64,000 nt of DNA from Hyaloscypha bicolor E (lineage: Eukaryota; Ascomycota; Leotiomycetes; Helotiales; Hyaloscyphaceae): positions 723,181 to 787,180 of the forward strand of contig NW_020194541.1 of assembly GCF_002865645.1 (NCBI RefSeq). The letters run 5' to 3'. Both the position numbers and the translations under genes were made by a program. The notes below the pieces were generated by a model. That model was not told the origin of the DNA. It made no database searches and saw only the letters and a program-made list of their open reading frames with translations. How positions within the stretch are numbered: the first letter of the stretch is position 1; each line of letters opens with the position of its first letter. Positions 60,806 through 64,000 of the stretch are shown one piece after another.

Positions 60806-63379
60806 TAAATAGTTTTCAAAAATATATTATTTATTATTTTATTATAATTTTAATAAAATTAAAAGTATAATAAAGAAGTAAGTTTTATTTAATTTAAATA
60901 TAATTAGAAATAATATAAAAATAAATAAATATAAAATTTTAATTTTAAAAAAAATATAATTTATAAATTTATATAAAAAATAATAATTTAGTAATTAATA
61001 TTTCTTATTATAAGTTTTAGTAAATTATAATAAATTAAACTATTAGATTTTAAGGATTTAATATAAATAATTTATATTACAAGATTTATTAATTATAATT
61101 TAAAGTTATATTTTTAGAAATAGCTTATTTATTATTAATATATTTATTAATTACTTTTAATTATTTAAAGTATTATTAAAATAAGAAAGGATTAATTTAT
61201 AAATTCAAAGGAAATTAATATAAATACTAATAAAATAATATATTATATAAGTTTTAATTAGTTTATTAATAATATTATTTAATATAAAATATATATAAAA
61301 TATATATAAGTAATTTACTTTTATATATTATTATTATTTTAAATAAATTCTTTATAATATAACTTATTATATGAATTTAAGAAATTAAATTAATAGTAAT
61401 TAATATAATAAAATTAATACTTATATAAAGTTAATATATATTTAAAGTTCTTTTTAATTAAATATAAAAGAAATATTGAAATTGAAATTAGTAATTAATT
61501 AATATAATTAATTTAGCTCTTTTAATAGTTTTATATTTATTTAATTATTTAATTTTTAATATTATTTTTATATATAATATTTTCTTTATTTTTTATTTCT
61601 TATATAATAAAATATTTATAAACTTATAAATAACTTATATTTTTTAAAAAATAATAAAATTTAGATAAATTAAATTTCTTTTAATAAAAAAGTCTTATTT
61701 ATAAAATTATAAAGTTCTTTTTTTAATATTAGTTTCTTATTTAAAAGTTTGATATTACTTTTACTTTTTTAAAGTTTTAAATATAACTTTTATAACTTTT
61801 AATTCTTTATATTTATATATATTATAAAAGTAATAATTATAAAAGTAACAAGAGCTTTAATAAGCTTAATATATAAGAAAAAGAGCTTTAAATATATTTT
61901 AAAGCTTATATATTTTTATTTTTATTTTTTATTTAATAGAATATTAGATTTAATTACTTATATAAAAATTTATAGAATTTATAAAGAATTTAATAAAGAA
62001 TAAATAAATTAATAGAAATTTAAATAATTACTTATTTAAAATATCTTAAAAATTAAATATAATATATAAATTTATAAAATTATAAAAAATTAAAGTTTTA
62101 GTACTATAAGAATTATAAGTTTTAATTTGTTTTATTAGCTTTTTAAACTAATTGAATTAAATTATAATTAATTTCTTTTACTAAAATATTAAGGTTTTAT
62201 TACTATTATTTTTATTTATATGTTTTCTAATAATAAAAATCTTTTTATTATTCTTTTTATAAAATCTTTTATTTTATATAACCTTTTTTTTAATAATTCG
62301 ATTATTAATAGGCTTTAGAGTAATAAAAGAGGACAAAAACTAGATATTAGAAGAATAAAAATATATAAAATAATGCCCTTTTTTCTAAGATATTAATTAG
62401 AGATATAAATTAAAATAAAAATATTAATAACTTATAATTAATTATATAAGTTCTTTAAAAAATTTATATTAGATTCATTAATATATATATAAGCTATTAT
62501 TTACTATATTATAACTCTTATATTATAATTATATACTTTTTAACTTATAATAAAAGAATTTTTTAAAATAGTATTTTAATTTAAAAGAATTTATATATTA
62601 ATTAATTAAATTTTAGTTTTTAAGCCTTATAAGCCTCAAAAACTATAAGCTTATAAGGCTTTTATATTTGGTTTTAGGAACTTATTTGCCAAATTTCTAG
62701 GATTTTTTAAACTTAAATTTAAGTTATATAATATGAAATTTTTAATTTCTTTAATTTAAAGATTTATTACTAATTCAAATTTTAGAAAAAGTATATAATT
62801 AAATAGCCTTTAATTAGTATTACAAGGAAATATAATAAGTATTAAATTTTATTAATTCCTTATAAATTAAAATTAAATTAAAGAAAAAGCCAAAGTTTAA
62901 TATTTCTGCCTTAGTACCTTTACTTTAAATTAGTAACTAGTTTAGCCTCTAATTAATACCACTAATTAATATCTCTAACCCTTGTAATTAATACCTTAAT
63001 TAATACTCGGGGAATATTATTTTAAAGTAATAATATTAAAATTTTGCTTTACTTGCCTATAAATATACTAATAAAGTATATATGAGATTAGAAATAAGCG
63101 AATTAAAAGAGATATATTAAAAGTAAGCTAATTTAATAAGAGATATAAAAAATTAGTAATTGTACTTAATAAATTAGTATTAATATTATGAACTATATAT
63201 AGGTAATAAGATAGCAAAGGCCCCGTATATATTTAGGAGCCCTGAAGAAGTGTTTTTACTTCTATTATTACCTCTTTTAGTACCTAGAATAAATTAAATA
63301 TACTATATAAGGCTATAAAGTATAATACAAACAAGTGAGGTATAGCGAAGTAAGAAAATTAGGCTTGGGAATATACTTA

Positions 63380-64000
63380 GTATTAATTATAAGAAATCTA
63401 TATTAGCATAAAGGGTAAGGCTTAAGCGAGGTTAAAAACTTAGAATTGAAGATATATTTAGTACGAACTAGTGGGTAAGAGGTTTCAGCTCGCTCAGCTC
63501 CCTCAGCCCCTTTAACCCCAAACCCCAATATTATGCGATTGATCAATCGGGCACTCAATTGACTAATCGGGTCCCACTGTGCAGCCCGAATCGGCATCCC
63601 CCCTTCCCTAATGATCAATCGGGCTCCCGATTAATCAATCGCTCGTATTGACGAACGGGGGGAACAGATCTCGTTGCAAGGGCTCGATGCCATGTGATTA
63701 GCTCTGCCGAGGAGGACATTGCTGAACCCCATACAAGTTGATAGAGTCATTAGTCGCTTTCCAAAAGATGTTTTTGTTTATGTAAAAGGCTCGGTCGTCT
63801 CTGCTTCTCAGCAGGCCCGTTCAGGTCCCAGTTATTAACATATAAAATCTCTAGGAGATGATTTAGAGCGTACGCGCATCTCGAATTCCTCGTAAGCTGA
63901 TGATTAGTACAAGATTCTGGTTCGACTCTGCCTGCACCAAGTTACCTCTAGCCAAGGCAAAACTGTGGCAGGGGATCTACTAACTCAGCGGCACTTAGGT
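63380..64000. other. Return to ordinary composition; short gatcaatcggg repeats, no gene recognised
   Basis: From about 63480 the DNA is GC-normal. tgatcaatcgggc occurs at 63540-63552 and 63612-63624, with related actaatcgggtcc and ttaatcaatcgc between and after them (63537-63645). A 71-codon minus frame at 63618-63403 straddles the AT/GC border and has no recognisable domain. The last 300 bases have no clear frame; a gene may begin beyond the window. Confidence 0.5.

Larger units (their letters stand above)
19310..63380. other. AT-rich RIP block 2, about 44 kb without an intact gene
   Basis: Same CpA/TpG loss as block 1, with stops in all frames. Recognisable contents are listed separately. 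The parts without an identified element (19310-21057, 31734-32323, 32615-33459, 33861-34879, 41542-42299, 42504-44064, 51373-53586, 53688-54467, 59776-60689, 60806-63380) are AT-rich sequence in which I see no gene and no nameable element. A block of this size filled with nested dead transposons could be pericentromeric, subtelomeric or an ordinary AT isochore; the window does not decide. Confidence 0.85.

Noticed and set aside
19310..63380. Mitochondrial or plasmid origin for the AT-rich DNA
   Set aside because: No mitochondrial genes or rRNA are visible, and the content is RIPed nuclear-type LTR elements, Helitrons and hAT.
63403..63618. 71-codon minus-strand frame at the block edge
   Set aside because: It spans the RIP border, has no domain and ends in AT-rich sequence.
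63925..63960. tRNA-like ggttcgactctgcctgcacca near the right end
   Set aside because: The putative T-arm bases do not pair, and no D-arm or anticodon arm is found upstream.

Overview
This window looks like a piece of a filamentous ascomycete (Pezizomycotina-type) nuclear genome. Three things point there: a spliced fungal cyclase gene, a fungal CAP10/GT90 gene start, and long transposon-filled stretches almost without CpA/TpG, the mark of repeat-induced point mutation (RIP). No rRNA, tRNA, telomere repeat or CRISPR array was found. Only three protein genes can be supported, all in ordinary-composition DNA.

Layout. 1-3.5 kb is ordinary DNA. It holds the 5' end of a minus-strand CAP10-like glycosyltransferase, then a small secreted cysteine-containing protein whose 5' leader is split by a 411-bp inverted-repeat element bounded by TA, then hairpins and an 18-bp minisatellite. 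3.6-16.86 kb is RIP block 1: a wrecked hAT transposase (minus), a short GC island, a solo LTR, and a complete but dead Ty1/Copia element (9760-16157, minus). 16.86-19.3 kb is a small gene island with a two-exon cyclase/kynurenine-formamidase-like gene and a perfect 27-bp-arm hairpin. 19.3-63.4 kb is RIP block 2, about 44 kb without a living gene: a second Copia lineage relic, two more copies of the same Copia family as block 1 (25318-31733 plus; 44570-51372 minus), solo LTRs, and two Helitrons in the same orientation (about 35.04-41.43 kb heavily mutated; 54.47-59.5 kb much less so). A 456-bp hAT-type MITE with perfect 8-bp target duplications sits inside the third Copia copy and is not RIPed. 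The last 0.6 kb returns to ordinary composition without a recognisable gene.

How it fits together. The two gene islands have no visible shared pathway; they are isolated loci beside or between inactivated repeat blocks. All three Copia elements and one solo LTR still show matching 5-bp target duplications, and their catalytic codons are changed as RIP predicts (DTG to NTG in protease, DD to NN in reverse transcriptase). The order of events can be partly read: Copia insertion, then RIP, then MITE insertion. Everything was read by eye without searches; element boundaries backed by matching target duplications are firm, while edges given as round numbers are approximate.
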